Source: Rhodamnia argentea
Taxonomy: Eukaryota; Streptophyta; Magnoliopsida; Myrtales; Myrtaceae
Direction: 5' to 3'
Length of the DNA: 64,000 nt
NCBI RefSeq assembly: GCF_020921035.1
Contig: NC_063154.1
Location: forward strand, 3,658,001 to 3,722,000
The translations under genes and the position numbers were made by a program. Below, in pieces: positions 10,408 to 22,900 of this stretch. How positions within the stretch are numbered: the first letter of the stretch is position 1; each line of letters begins with the position of its first letter. Under the pieces are notes generated by a model. That model saw only the letters and a list, made by a program, of their open reading frames with translations. It was not told the DNA's origin and ran no database searches.

Positions 10408-10753
10408 CAGGGGTGTCAACGGGCCGGGTCGGACCGGGTCTCGGCCTGGCCCGAGCCGGCTCGAAACCGAACAGTGCCAAGCCCAACTCAGCCCGAACAG
10501 GGTTGGGTCGGTTTTTTTTTTTAATCAAAATCACTTCACATATCCGTCGAATGAAAGAATATAAAAAATTAAAATAAAAATGAGATAAATTAAAAAGAAA
10601 ACGAGGGTGAAAAAAAAAGCTGGAACCAAGCTGGCCCGATCCTAACAGTACCAAGCCAGCCCTAAAGGCCTGAAAATTAGGGTGAATTTTCGAGCTGGGT
10701 TGGGCGAATTTTCGGGTCGGATCGGACCGGCGCGGACTTTTTTGACACCCTTG
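10408..10753. mobile_element. hAT-like MITE with 8-bp target-site duplication
   Basis: The element starts CAGGGGTGTCAA (10408) and ends TTGACACCCTTG (10753), an inverted pair typical of hAT elements (CAGGG start). The next bases inward also pair (CGGGCCGGGTCGGACCGG versus CGGATCGGACCGGCGCGG). The flanks are AGGATATA on the left (10400-10407) and AGGATATG on the right (10754-10761), a 7-of-8 match to an 8-bp target-site duplication. The 346-bp length and lack of a long frame mark it as non-autonomous. Confidence 0.8.
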
Positions 10754-11076
10754 AGGATATGGTATATGAAGTTATTTTTGTGGATAAAAGATTTGTCTTA
10801 AGAATATGTTCACTAGAAGTCCTAAAACTTGTCATCAAAGTGCAATTGAGTCTTAAAAATTTTATAAAGTGCAAGCAAGTCCTAAAATTTATCACATTAG
10901 CGCAATCAATTGCCTCCGTTAATCTCATCAAATTTGACAAACAAAAAATGTTGACGTTACATTTTTTATTACTTTCTCTCTCCTACGTGGCATTGACGTA
11001 ACCGAAACGTGAAACGAGAAAGATAGGTTCGAAATGACGTCGTTTTAGTTAAAATTTGATTTTTTATACAAATATT

Positions 11077-11700
11077 AGCAAAACGAAACTATAAGTGACA
11101 AAGTTTGTGTACAGCGCTCACTTTAATGTCAAAATTTTTTGCCGACTCACTTAAGCGCCAAATCGGAGAAAAAATGAACACTCAAGTGTCAATGGCGAGA
11201 GATTCCAGCAAAAAAATATATATGACATTTATAAGTAAATCATTTTAGTAATACATCATTTATAATTACAAATCAACCCACGTGGCAATTTAAAAAAAAT
11301 ATTTCATGTGGCAAATTTCCTTAAAAAATTCATTCTTCAAATTAAAAATAAGCTAAACAAGAAAAAATAAAAATAAAAAGTTAAACAAGAAAAGCAAAAA
11401 AGAAAAGGGTGGTTGCTTGCAGCAGTGAGGGCTATGCAACCCTTCTACTTTTCTTTTTCTTTTTTTTTTAGTTTATAATTTTTACCTTATTTTTTATTTT
11501 TCAATTATTTTACTTTTAGCTTGTTTTATTATTGATCGGGATCCTCCGGTGAGTCACATGAGATTTTCAACAAAACTCACTGAAGTTGGGACTCAACTAA
11601 TCTTTTTTCAAAAAAAATTGACACTTGAGCTATCTAAAAAAAAAGGGCACCAAAGTAAACGACATGCACAAACTTTGGTACTTCTATAGTCCTTTTGCCT
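11077..11700. mobile_element. Nested terminal-inverted-repeat element
   Basis: Left sequence ACTATAAGTGACAAAGTTTG (from 11088) pairs with right sequence CAAACTTTGGTACTTCTATAGT (to 11690), and pairing continues with GCTCACTTTAATGTC versus GGCACCAAAGTAAAC. Outward, GCAAAACGA/CCTTTTGC may extend the ends to about 11077 and 11700. The inner end motif GCTCACTTTRRTGTC is shared with the element at 3009-3297. It sits inside the 10801-12087 foldback element, so it inserted later. Confidence 0.55.
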
Positions 11701-11830
11701 ATAAATGTTAGTTAAATTAAATTAAAAATAAACTAAATTCTTTATTTAAAAAAAAAGGCAAAAGCTGCCTGCTGCCCTTGTTAGTCTTGCTTCTCTCTCT
11801 TGTTTGTTTCTTAATTTAATTAACATTTAT
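11701..11830. repeat. Short AT-rich inverted repeat (about 130 bp)
   Basis: ATAAATGTTAGTTAAATTAA at 11701-11720 is nearly the reverse complement of TTAATTTAATTAACATTTAT at 11811-11830 (19 of 20 positions). It is a third foldback unit next to the nested element. Confidence 0.5.
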
Positions 11831-12087
11831 AGTAAAGTCAAATTTGGACTAAAACAACATCGTTTTGGACTTATTTTTCTAGTTTCAGCCACGTCGGCGC
11901 CACTTAGGAGAGTGAAAGTAACAAAATGCCACGTCAGCATTTTTCGTTAACCGAATTGGACGGAATTAACGAAAGGCCTCGATTGCACCAATTCGATAAG
12001 TTGTATAACTTAATTATACTTTCTGAAAGTTATCGGATTCAATCGCACTTTGGTAACAAGTTTTAGAATTTCTAGTAGACATATTCT

Positions 12088-12679
12088 TTTTTTTTTCTAT
12101 TATGAGAGATTCTTGTTATGTACTTCAAATATATATATATATTGTGAGTATATATTATGCTAATCACGGGTTATGAAAGTTTTTGAATGAATGAACCTAT
12201 TATGAAGGTGCTACTATTTCGTTCTACATATTAATAGACGAGGAAACTAAATAACAATCGCCATGGTAATTATGTCGTTCTTATAAAATATATGGATAGA
12301 AATCGATGCAAATTGTGGATAATTATTTAGAACGAGTTATATATGTGCCTATTCCATGCAACTACCTCGATATTATGTAGACCGTCAATAAATCAACAAC
12401 AACTTTATACACGAACTTTATTTTCTATTTATTAGATCACTGAGATACATTAAAAATGTTAAAAAAATCTCCATTTATGTGAAGTATAGTAATATAAAGA
12501 GCAAAAATTTAGCTTGTTGTTATTGGATACATAAATTCTCTCAAATAAGAATATGGACGCTGTTACGATAAACGTTGATTTAGCAAACTTAAACATATAA
12601 GATGGTAGAAATTTTCTATGAACTCCAGATCCATTATGGCATGCAACATAATTAATGATAACAAATAAGGATAAATGCA
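12088..12679. other. Intergenic AT-rich spacer
   Basis: Very AT-rich, with an (AT)n run at about 12129-12141. No coding frame, RNA gene or clear repeat ends. Confidence 0.4.
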
Positions 12680-13385
12680 TTGGAAGTCTTAAGATGCAAT
12701 TTAGTTCTAAAACTTACAAAAAATGTAATTAGGTCTTAAAATTTATCAAGAAAGTGCAATTGAGCCATAAAACTTTCGAAAAGTGTAATCAAGTCTTAAA
12801 ATGGACAAATTAGTTCAATTAAGTTCTTCCATTGATTGCAATTTTTTGAAAGTTTTATGGTTCGATTGCACTTTCACGATAAAATTTTAGTTATTGATTG
12901 CACTTTTTTTTATAAGTTTTAGGACTGGATTGCACTTTTGTAACAAGTTTTTGGACTTGATTGCAAGTCTTAAAACTTTTTTTTTTTTTTTTTTTGGTCA
13001 TAAGTCTTAAAACTTTCAAAAAAAGTGCAATTAAGTCATAAAACTTATCACAAAAGTACAAATTCAGTCTTAAAACATTTAAAAAGTGCAATCAAGTCAT
13101 AAAACTTATCATAAAAGTGCAATTGAGTCCTAAATTTGTTAAAAATGAAATCAATTTCTAAAATTTGTCAATTGATAAAATCAAATCCTTTTGTTAATTG
13201 CACTTTTTGAAAGTTTTAGAATTTAATTGGACATTCGTGACAAGTTTTAAGACTTGATTATATATTTTAAAAATTTTAGGACCCAATTGTACTTTCGTGA
13301 TAAATTTTGGGATTTGATTGCAGTTTTTTAAAATTTTAATATTTAATTGCATTTTTTCAACAAGTTTTTAGGACTTTCTGTTTTT
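12680..13385. repeat. Array of short alternating-orientation units of the AAGTGCAATTGAGTC family
   Basis: More than a dozen units of about 35-40 bp share the pattern AAGTCCTAAAACTTATCACA AAAGTGCAAT, with the reverse complement ATTGCACTTTTGTGACAAGTTTT intermixed. Left parts run mainly in one orientation and right parts in the other, with a second switch near 13000-13160. The pattern suggests several collapsed foldback elements. The same unit forms the arms of the 10801-12087 element. The array ends about 540 bp before the UPF2 start codon. Confidence 0.65.
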
Positions 13386-13399
13386 TAATTTTTTTTGTT

Positions 13400-13922
13400 G
13401 GGGGGTCTTAGTTATTCCCTCTATGATGTGATTTTTGCTTACACGACGGGTCGTATCAGTCGAACGTCCAAGTCGCGGAAGCGAAACGCACAGCGATCCT
13501 CTTCTACTGGTACCCTGTTTCAGACCCTCGGGCTTTCTCTTTCTGCGAGCCTTTCTCAGTTCGTGCCCTTCTACTTCTCCGACCCACCCCGGCGACGCCC
13601 TCTGCGATTCTGATCAGGAAAGCAATTTGCGTTCACGGAAAAGAGCCCAGGCACACGAGGGACTCTCCTTCTCTTTTCCTCTTCCTCCAGCTAGGGTTTC
13701 GGTTCGAATCGGTTCCTTCCATCTTCCTCGCCCCAATCACTGTCCCCGTCGTGCGTCTGGTTTCTTAGGACTTCTTTCAGGAGTTAAATGGGCTCCTATT
13801 CTGAATTGCCCACTCTTATGTGCTTTTTCATGTCTTGGCGGCCTGCGATCTCCATTTCAGCATCCTGTTAACTAATGTTAGTATGCATCCCAGGGTTCTT
13901 TAAGGAAAAGGAAGTCAGCGAG
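13400..13922 (+). promoter_or_regulatory. UPF2 5' leader and promoter region
   Basis: A sharp shift from AT-rich repeat DNA to pyrimidine-rich, GC-richer sequence (13440-13800) marks the leader. An in-frame ATG at 13875 would add 16 residues to UPF2, but the ATG at 13923 gives the usual plant N-terminus (MD..E-rich, then a DDE-rich stretch). A CAG at about 13894 could be a leader-intron acceptor. The exact transcription start cannot be read from the sequence. Confidence 0.4.
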
Positions 13923-16900
13923 ATGGATAACAACGAAGGAGAAAGTCGTTCCGGCAGTGAGCAACACGGCAAGCAGGACGATGAGGTGGGTTCTCTGTCT
14001 GCTACCGAGAATTGTGATCTTGCCTTGACCCGTTACCCCGTTTCAGTTGCAAGCTAATGTGAAGTATTATTTTAATGTCTTGATGAGCTAATTGATTCGG
14101 CAGCGGCTGTTGTATTTACTTATTCCAGGAAAATGTTGCTCGTCAAGAGGAGCTTAAGAAGTCAATCGACGCCAAAATGGCTCTTCGTCAGAGTAACCTG
14201 AATCCTGAAAGGCCTGGTAAGAAATGATGCAGGTTTCATGGTACACAGTTGCAAAACTGAATTGGCTTCTCCAATAACTTAGCAGTTAGAATGATGGGTT
14301 CTTAAATGACCGCCGAACTGTGGTGAAGATGTTTTTTGTCTATTCATCTAGTTATCTTTTGTCGGTGTCCATAAATTGTGGTAATGCTGCAATGACGTAT
14401 AGGTTGTATATGTCAGAGAGGGGGGTGTTTTGACCTGAAGCTGTGCAGGTTTACTATCCCTACATTGTCTTGCCCAAACTTTGCGAAACAGTAGTCGCTA
14501 TTCCCAAGAGATTTGTAATTTGTCTGTGGAGATGTGGATGATTGAGGGAGAGATAATGGAATGACATCAAACATGGATGACTCGGCAATGACATTAATAA
14601 TATTATAATTTACATTTCTCATTTGTGTCCAGTGCCGTGAAAACATTGCATGCTTGTTGTGGGTTGTTAACTTGTTGCAGCATGGTAGGGTACATAAGAA
14701 TTTACAAGGTAGGTATCGAAGGTTCCTAGCTGTTATTTTGCAGCTCAGGTGAAAGTGAAAGAAATTGCATTGAGAGATCTTAACGAGGTCTCAATCTCAA
14801 TTTTCTGCTGCAAATGTTTTGTTTCTGCTCCTCTTGGCATTATTTTTCAGCTGGTACTGAACAGAGAAACCCGTCTTCAAAACGTAGGATCTCTTCTATC
14901 ATTCCAGTAGCTGGTTTGAAAGTTTTTTGTATATAGTTGAACATTGTTATGGAGGGATAGGCCTAGGTACACGTTTTTAAATTCTCTTATGGTCTGGAGC
15001 TTTTTTCAAATTGGTACCTTGTTGCTCAATGTGTTTATGCCCAATAAACATGGTTGGGTTGACAATCAAAGAATTAGAACGTCTTACGAGGTAGTTAAAC
15101 TGCTGCTCGCTCAAAGGCTGGAGGCCTACTTCGTCTAAATGGGATTTGTTGCAACTTTCTATCCAGAGAGACGACTAGAATTAAAAAATCAGTCACATTC
15201 TCTTATTAGATGGACTTCGATGCATTTGTGACTTGTGACGACTTTGGTTCGACTAGTTTAAAAGGGGTTTTGTCTGGTTCATTTGCTGTTGAGAAATGTG
15301 TTGTCATGTTTGTACATAATCACTTTCTGGAATGTTATAAATAAATCTGAAAAATCCTTAGTGAGCATAATATTTAGATGGCCAACCTATCTCCTGCTTC
15401 ATAGCTCATCTGTGCTTCCCTGCAGACTCAAGCTTCCTGAGGACACTAGATTCTAGCATCAAGCGTAATACAGCCGTGATAAAAAAGCTAAAACAGATAA
15501 ACGAAGAGCAGCGAGAAGGGCTGATGGATGACTTGCGGGGGGTCAATCTTAGTAAATTCGTTAGCGAAGCAGTGACAGCCATATGTGATGCCAAACTCAG
15601 GAGTTCTGACATACAAGCAGCAGTTCAGGTTGTCTGCAGATTCTGGCCGACGTTCTTTTGACAGCATCTCATATTTTTTTGAACACATGATAAAGCATGT
15701 ATTATCAAGAAATATTCAGTTATTGTAAATTATGGATATCCATGAAATGTTTGCCATTCATCAGAATCATTTTTGCATATTGCTTTCAATTTTTTTGCCT
15801 ACACTTCCTCCTGGCTGATGCCAAATGTTCTTTCTAGATATGCTCGTTGCTTCACCAAAGATACAAAGACTTCTCTCCAACCTTGATCCAAGGACTCTTG
15901 AAAATATTCTTTCCTGGAAAATCTGCAGATGACTCAGATGCAGATAGAAACTCGAAGGCCATGAAAAAACGCAGCACTCTCAAGTTGCTTTTGGAGCTTT
16001 ACTTTGTTGGAGTTATAGAAGACGGTGGGATCTTCATAAATATCATCAAGGATTTGACAAGCTTAGAGCACTTGAGGGATCGGGATACTACTCAGTCGAA
16101 TTTGGCTCTTCTTGCTAGTTTTGCTCGGCAAGGGAGAATTTTTTTGGTTCTTCCGCTTACTGGACAAGAAATTTATGAAGAGGTACATCTTTTCTCTGGT
16201 TGTTTGGATCTTGTTCAGATTATTGTTGCTACAGACAATATATATGAAGGAATACTCACTCCTATCTAGAAAGGTCAATTGGTTGACCCTGTATATTCAT
16301 GTTTCCACTAGTCAGCATTCTTGATAGCCATTCTCCATCCCCCACCATCTCTTCCTCCCCCTCCACTCCTCCTCCTCTTCAAACCACACAACACCCCCCC
16401 CCCCTCCTGCGGGCGCACGCGTGCCCACTCACACACAGACAATAAGCCGGGTCTGCTATTCAACTTCCTGCATGACAAGCTTTTTCATAGAGAGGAGACT
16501 AGTTTTCTAGCTGGTTGAGGTAAAATGTTGAGTCATTTCCAGCGTTACCCACTGGCCTACCTGGGCAATTATTGGATGCAACTGACATAAATCTCTCAAA
16601 CAGAGAGGATGATTTTGAGCATCTTATCCACATGGAAGGAATAATAAGAATATAGACTTTCCTCGATGTATTTGGTAGTTATCTCACTGGTGTTCATGTT
16701 TGCTTCCTCATTCCTGAGCATATTCTGGTACATTTCTTAGTCCACGTGCTTTCTGGCAGAGTTCTATACAAGTTAATGATCAGAGTCTCTCTTGAGCCCT
16801 AGCATGGACAGTCTTATCACCTTTCAAGATTTTGCACACCTCTCTCTCTCTCTCAAATCAAATCAAATCAAATTGCTTCAAGTCACTGGGTTAAATTTGA

Positions 16901-19900
16901 GAAGAAGTAAGAAAGCATTTAAAAGAATTTTGTTGCTCAGAATGTGTGCCATCGTTCATTTTATATGTCTGTGGCTGTGTACTGTCTGTGAATGCCTACT
17001 TTTGATTATTGCAATTTTGCGCTTTTTTATCTTCTTGTCATTTCAATACAGTTCTATAAGGGCCTCAATATAACAGCAGAGCAAAAGAAAATCTTCAGGA
17101 AGGCAGTTCATGCATATTATGATTCTGCAGCTGAATTACTTCAGTCTGAGCATGCGGTAAGGAACATCTCTTTACTTGGTACTTTGGTGAGGTTGTACCT
17201 TTTTTATTTTTTGGTGGTTAGAGATGGAAAGTGAGAGGAAACTTGGATGGATATAGTAGAGAGGAAATTTGGAAATCACTAATTCGTCTTATAATAATGT
17301 CTAGTCCTACACTTTCCTTTTCTCTATTTCTCTCATCCAAAGACAAAAAGGAGAAAATTGTTTCTGCTCTGTTGCTTTCTTTCTCTAACATTTTCTTTGC
17401 TCATAACTAGTTTTCAAAGAAAACAACAGTTATAAGTCATCAAAATTTAATTCTTTTTCATGCATATTTTGCTCTGTATTGGTTATGTGATGATTCCTTG
17501 GAGCATAGTCTTCATCATCCTCTAATTCCTCATCTTGTCATTTATGGTTTATTTAACAATTTTTCCTGCATTTGTTGTATGATAGGCACTTCGGCATATG
17601 GAGCATGAAAATGCAAAGATCTTGAATGCGAAAGGAGAACTTAGTGACGAGAATGTTTCTTCCTATGAAAAGCTGCGGAAATCTCATGACCATCTATATC
17701 GCAACGTATCCTCGTAAGTGACTCCTTCTCCATATTTTATACACCATTGGAGAGTAATGTGGTTATTAATCTTATTATAGGTGGACAACTTTTGTTTTCT
17801 GTTGCAAACATGCTTGTATCTGATATCTAATGCCTGCCGTAGGTCATATTCCCATTATCTTCATGCTAATTTATCATGTGTTTCGTGCCTAATTTATCAT
17901 AATTTATGCCCTTGTGGAGGTGTTCTGAAATAGTAACCCATACTATTGGATAGTATGGTAGTGTTAAGGGATGTTCCTGTTTGTGATTTGGCAGTTTCAC
18001 ACTCTTTTGCATACCTTGTTATTGAAGTTTAATATCCTAGTATTCTCTCTCTCTCTCTCCCTCTCTCCATGAGTTTTGTATTTAAAAGAGTGCTATGGGA
18101 AACTTAGTCAATAAATTCCTTTCAAACTAATCTCAAACTTCAAGGTTTGTCAAATACAAGTTGATGAGTCTTTCTGATATGAGCCATTTCTCATAATGTA
18201 TTTGCTATCCCAACTACAGGAAAAATCGATAATGGTAAAATGTCGCTGAGATTTCTAGTGCATCATCTCCATCGGATTCTCATGTTTATGCATTGCCTCG
18301 TGATCAAAAGCACAGTCACATGCTTGCGTTTGCTCATGTCAGATGGTATATTTCTCATTACGGACTTACAATTCGCTCAATTTCACAGTTTGGCAGAAGC
18401 TCTCGATATGCAGCCTCCAGTGATGCCTGAGGATGGCCACACAACAAGGTTGACTAGTGGAGAGGATGCTTCTTCTCCTGCTGCAAAAGATTCCTCTACG
18501 GCAGAAGCATTGTGGGATGATGAAGATACAAGGGCTTTCTACGAGTGTCTTCCCGACCTTAGGTTTGTCATACTGGATGCTCTTGTTAGTTTTTGACCTA
18601 CTCCTTAACGTCCTTTGTGAAGGAGTCTTCCCTGATTTCAATCATCCAAACTCATTAGTTGCATAATGATTCAATGTTCCTAGAGCATTCGTTCCGGCAG
18701 TATTACTTGGGGAAGTCGAGCCTAAAGTGAATGAGCAATCTACAAAGGCACAAGATCAACCAACTGTAAGTAAGCTGCAATATAAATTGAAGTTCAAAAA
18801 TTTAGTTTTTTGAGATTCAAGTCCTTGCGTCCCCTCCCCTAATAGTTGTAGTCAAGTTGAGTGAAATCTTTCTTTTTCCTTTCACTGATGTTTATGTGAT
18901 TATCTTGGGATGCTGCACTAATTTTCTTGCCCTGTTCTCATTCTTTGTAATATTTTAATCACCACTTCCGAGGGCAGTTCTTCATGAAGTTTGAGGATCA
19001 CTAAGTGATGGTAGTGAATCCCTTTCTAATAAATTCATCTCAAGTCACAGGCGAAGGACAAATATAGCTTAATACAAATCATAAGGATATTTTTTGTCAA
19101 TTGTCATGCCTTTTTGGAAGTTCTTTTGTTGATGTTGGGGTTAGGCATGTATTCTGATAAGATCATGAGTTATTTTGTGCATCCATGCCATTCACTTCTT
19201 GCTGTATTGGTGCATCTTGCTGAGGTTTTCAGTAACTTAATGACTGGCGGGATTGAGACTCATCTATTTATTTTAGTGGCACATTTGGTTTCTGCTTTCC
19301 CTGTATTATTGCTTCTGTAATGAATTGATGGTGCCTTGCATGTTCAGCATTGGTTTCATTACAAAACCGATTATAAGTCTCTAGATTATGACTGCTGGTA
19401 GGTCAGATTAGTAGTCTATAGCAGTAGATTAACTCAATTTGGATATGCTGGGTACTTGAGAAGCAAGCACATGGTCTGTATTGAGGCTAACCCTCTAGAA
19501 TGTGGTTTTGATGAATTTGATTGTTAAAACTATGATTTGATAACCCTTAAAACCTTTTTATCCTAGAGTGATGGAAATTTGTTTCATCTCTCTTTGGCCA
19601 AGTCTTTCCATCTTCCTCCTTTGAAAGTTAAAGTGATTTCTTATTTTGAATTAACTCCTTTTTTGTTCCGTTGTCTGAATGATAGGTTCCCCCCTTCCCC
19701 TTTTTATCTTCAACAAGAAGAGTAACCAGATACATTTACTTGTATGCTTTCTGTAAATTCGTCTATATCTTTCCAATCTCTCTGGTTTATTTATTTTCCT
19801 CTGGATTTTGCTTTTGAACTTTAATAACTGTTCTCTATGGATAAGATCATGGGCATGCAGGTTGCTTCTTCTTCCAGTGTACATATTTTATGCTGTGATT

Positions 19901-22900
19901 CTTTCTAGGCTATCTTTTCTCATATTCACTTGGTTTTTATTTGGAGAAGGAACCAGCAACTGATCCTGAACAAGGTCAAGTAATTGCTGAGGAAAGAGTG
20001 GAGATTTCTGTTGAACCAGGCTCCTCACAGGAGGGTAAAGTTTTCGAAAAAGGGAAGGACAAGGAAGAGAAGGATAAAGAAGAAAATGATAAAGAAAAGA
20101 CAAAAGATATGGATAAAGAGAAAGGCAAAGAAAGAGATGTGGAGAAAAAAATGGAAAATGAGAAGGAAAAAGTCAAAGGGCTGGAAGGTACAAGTTTGGA
20201 TGCCCTATTACAAAGGCTTCCTGGTTGCGTGAGTCGGGACCTTATTGACCAATTAACGGTAATGTCAGTTTTTTCTTTCGCCTATCATTATTTTTACACT
20301 TATGTGGTAACTTCAATTATTTTTCATGTTCAGGTGGAGTTTTGTTATGTAAATTCAAAGTCTAATCGTAAAAGGCTTGTGAGAGCACTTTTTAATGTCC
20401 CCAGGACCTCTCTGGAACTGCTTCCCTATTACTCACGGATGGTTGCCACACTGTCTACTTGCATGAAGGATGTATCCGCTATGCTGCTTCAAATGTTGGA
20501 GGAGGAGTTCAATTTCCTCATTAATAAAAAGGTGTGGTCAGATTCTGGAGCTTACGAGCTTTTGCTTTTCTCTTAACTAGCTTGTTGTCCCACATCCACA
20601 GATTTTGGTTTTTGGAGTGCTTTTTTTGGCAATATTATAATGACGGTCAAATTCGATTTTTTGCAGGACCAAATGAATATAGAAACTAAAATCAGAAATA
20701 TTAGATTTATTGGAGAACTCTGCAAGTTCAGGATTGCTCCTGCTGGCCTTGTTTTCAGTTGTTTGAAGGTAAACTGCATGCAACCAAGCATCTCCCTTCT
20801 ATTGACATTCTGTGAGCCTTGGATCTTAAGTTGAGAATCTGCGGTATCTTATCTTTTCTTTTATGTGGATTTGCATATGTTTGCACCGCAGTGAATCCTT
20901 TTAGCTTTTTAAGCACAAGGAGGATCATTTTATGCTAGTGGAAGGTTAGATAACTGTATATGTGCAAAATGAGCATCAGAGTATAGCATTTTCTGTATCA
21001 TCATGAATGCCACAAGCGAGTTGATTAATTTGTGTGACAAATTTTCTGTCCTAAGATGTGGATGAGATTGGCTTATTAGTTTGCAAGTATTGTGGGATTT
21101 TGCATGTAAAAGAGCTTTAGTCAAGGACACAAGTAACTGGATGTATTGGATTTTCTAGAGAGCTATTCAAGGTGGTGAAGGTACTAGTCTGACTCAGTTT
21201 CTGAGACCTATATAGACACACCTCGAGGAGCTTTTAAGTTATTTAGATGCTACTGCACTAGTTCCACTTCTAGATATCAAGGAAAAAAACATGTCTATAA
21301 GAGGTTTTCTAAGTTGCTTATATGGTAAAGAAAATTGATGTAATATTTGCTGAAATTTCAAACATAATGCTTCACATGTCTCCACATTTATTTTTAGTTT
21401 CCTAAGCATTTGTTTGCTGTTTCCTGTCAAATTCAGGTATGAGTTGGCTATTCAGATACCAACATTACTTGGGTTGAGAAAAACAGTTGATAGCAAAGTA
21501 TTTGCTCTCATTTGTGCTTTCTTCTTGCCAGGCCTGTCTAGATGATTTCACTCACCATAACATTGACGTTGCGTGCAATCTCCTCGAGACATGTGGTCGC
21601 TTTCTGTATCGTTCTCCTGAAACTGCTGTTCGCATGGCTAACATGTTGGAAATTTTAATGCGCTTGAAAAATGTCAAGAACCTGGATCCTCGACATAGCA
21701 CCCTTGTGGAAAATGCTTATTACCTGTGCAAACCACCTGAAAGGTCTGCACGAGTAACAAAAGTTCGACCACCGTTGCATCAGGTATCACTTCTTTTCTT
21801 ATTCTACCTGCCGTGATTTCAGTTATCCCTTAATTTTATTTCATGCTACAAATTTTCTTTTGTTGCTTTCCTTTTCATTTATGGCAGTACATCAGGAAAT
21901 TGCTTTTCTCTGACCTGGATAAATCTTCCATTGAGCATGTGCTGAGACAACTTCGTAAATTACCATGGAGTGAATGTGAAGCATACCTCTTAAAATGCTT
22001 TATGAAGGTTCATAGAGGAAAATACGGTCAGATTCACTTGATTGCTTCTCTGACTGCTGGTTTAAGCCGCTATCATGATGAATTTGCCGTGGCCGTTGTT
22101 GATGAGGTTTGTTTTTTCAGAATATTTTCCTTTTACTGGATATTGTGTTCAGTAATTTTTTTTTTTTTGGGAGTCATTGGCTATTTAATTTTCCAGCAAC
22201 TCACTAACATATCTTTGCTTCTGTTTAATCATGAAGCTAGTGTTAATTGGTTAATCCAGTCCATTCCAGTTGAGTATTTGAACGTTTTTACTGTTCCCTG
22301 TCCACAGAAAGAGGGAAGGGTTAGGGAAATATTGCTTGCTTGCGGATGAGTATTGGATGTAATAGTAGGCACATAGTGGGCGTAGTCTTCCAACTTTTGA
22401 TCTAGCTTGGAGCGAAATGAATAACTTAAATATTGAATAAGAGCATCGGATGTATTTGCATGCCTTCTCTTTGTATTTAATCTTCCTTTGTATTTTGTTT
22501 GGAAGAACTGTTAAAAGTGTGGCCTTTCCTTATTAACTGCAGGTTTTGGAAGAGATCCGTCTTGGACTTGAGTTGAATGATTATGGAATGCAGCAGAGAC
22601 GGGTTGCGCATATGCGCTTCTTAGGAGAGCTTTACAACTATGAACATGTAGATTCATCTGTCATATTCGAGACTCTTTATTTGATTCTTGTTTTTGGCCA
22701 TGGCACAGCAGAGGTAAGGATTCATTCCTTTCCTTGCTTGAAGATCTTTATGGTACCTTGCTTGAATGGTTAGGGAATGCAGCAGAGGTGGATTGCGCAT
22801 ACTGGGGAGACTTTTCATCCATTCCTAGAATGCCATTATGCGTTTGAGGATAATCTCCTCATCATCTAAAATACGAATGTAATCCTAAAGAATACTTTGC

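Larger units (their letters stand above)
10801..12087. mobile_element. Long inverted-repeat (foldback) element containing nested insertions
   Basis: The 52-nt arms at 10801-10852 and 12036-12087 are strong inverted copies: the left begins AGAATATGTTCACTAGAAGT and the right ends CTAGTAGACATATTCT. Inside both arms are units like AAAGTGCAATTGAGTC (left) and GATTCAATCGCACTTT (right). Further inward, ACGTCGTTTTAG (left, near 11038) matches AACATCGTTTTGG (right, near 11857), and both sides carry a CTACGTGGC/GCCACGTC block. The middle is occupied by the nested element at 11077-11700. No coding frame. Confidence 0.6.
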
